A stretch of 6,041 bases of DNA, taken from contig JBJXFJ010000128.1 of assembly GCA_046154735.1 (NCBI GenBank), positions 1 to 6,041 of the forward strand. The letters are read 5' to 3'. A program made the translations under genes and the position numbers. Positions 5,941 through 6,041 of this stretch are shown here, piece after piece (the stretch's first letter is position 1; every line of letters starts with the position of its first letter). This stretch comes from CAVXYC01 sp046154735 (GTDB lineage Bacteria; Chloroflexota; UBA6077; JACCZL01). The notes below the pieces were generated by a model that searched no databases, was not told the origin of the DNA, and was given only the letters and a program-made list of their open reading frames with translations.

Positions 5941-6041
5941 CCCTGGCCCGAATACGGGACTAGTGCTCTGTCAATCATGGATTGTGGGGTGGAGGCAGTC
6001 GGTGGTGTCGGGCATCTTGCCCGACAGTCACGAACCGACCG
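5941..6041. repeat. Non-coding palindrome-rich tail with REP-like hairpin
   Basis: After the membrane-protein stop there is a small CCCG/CGGG dyad (5947-5958) and a CAATC/GATTG dyad (5972-5984). A strong hairpin follows: TGTCGGGCA (6006-6014) pairs perfectly with TGCCCGACA (6018-6026) around a TCT loop. It is enclosed by an outer pair GTCGGT (5998-6003) and ACCGAC (6034-6039). No T tract follows, so this looks more like a REP-type intergenic repeat or the edge of an insertion element than a classical terminator, though it could still block 3' exonucleases. The sequence is cut by the window edge. Confidence 0.5.

Overview
The window reads as an ordinary, gene-dense stretch of a moderately GC-rich bacterial chromosome. 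It carries five protein genes, no tRNA or rRNA, and one small transposon-like repeat element. The lineage cannot be fixed from sequence alone. The FabL-type enoyl reductase, the stand-alone CheY-like protein and the heptamer tandem repeat would all fit Chloroflexota or a neighbouring deep-branching phylum, but this is a weak inference.

Left part (1-2856, minus strand): glyA (serine hydroxymethyltransferase) is transcribed toward a long-form nfeD gene (secreted ClpP-like serine protease, membrane domain and OB-fold tail). The 109-base gap holds a GC-rich hairpin without a T tract, a strong but distant Shine-Dalgarno, and two mutually exclusive hairpins at the nfeD start codon. The two genes may therefore share a transcript, with nfeD controlled at translation. 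Bases 1-56 lie downstream of nfeD and are too short to identify.

Middle (2857-3570): a 124-base divergent control region with a 9-base inverted repeat near both starts separates glyA from a plus-strand gene for a degenerate CheY-like receiver that lacks the phospho-acceptor Asp. After that gene, in the convergent junction with the next one, sits a 164-base element with 31-base terminal inverted repeats, a 6-base target duplication and an internal array of 9.6 copies of a 7-base unit. It is a MITE-like insertion.

Right part (3571-6041): fabL (enoyl-ACP reductase, minus strand) is divergent from a 500-residue plus-strand protein with four N-terminal membrane helices and a large cytosolic helical domain. 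The membrane part looks like DUF2254, but the function is unknown. The last 100 bases are non-coding and rich in short palindromes.

The genes do not form one obvious pathway: one-carbon metabolism, membrane protein quality control, fatty acid synthesis and two unknowns. I see no defence system, CRISPR array, secondary-metabolite locus or phage. The points most worth following are the MITE-like element, the nfeD leader, the degenerate receiver and the DUF2254-like protein.
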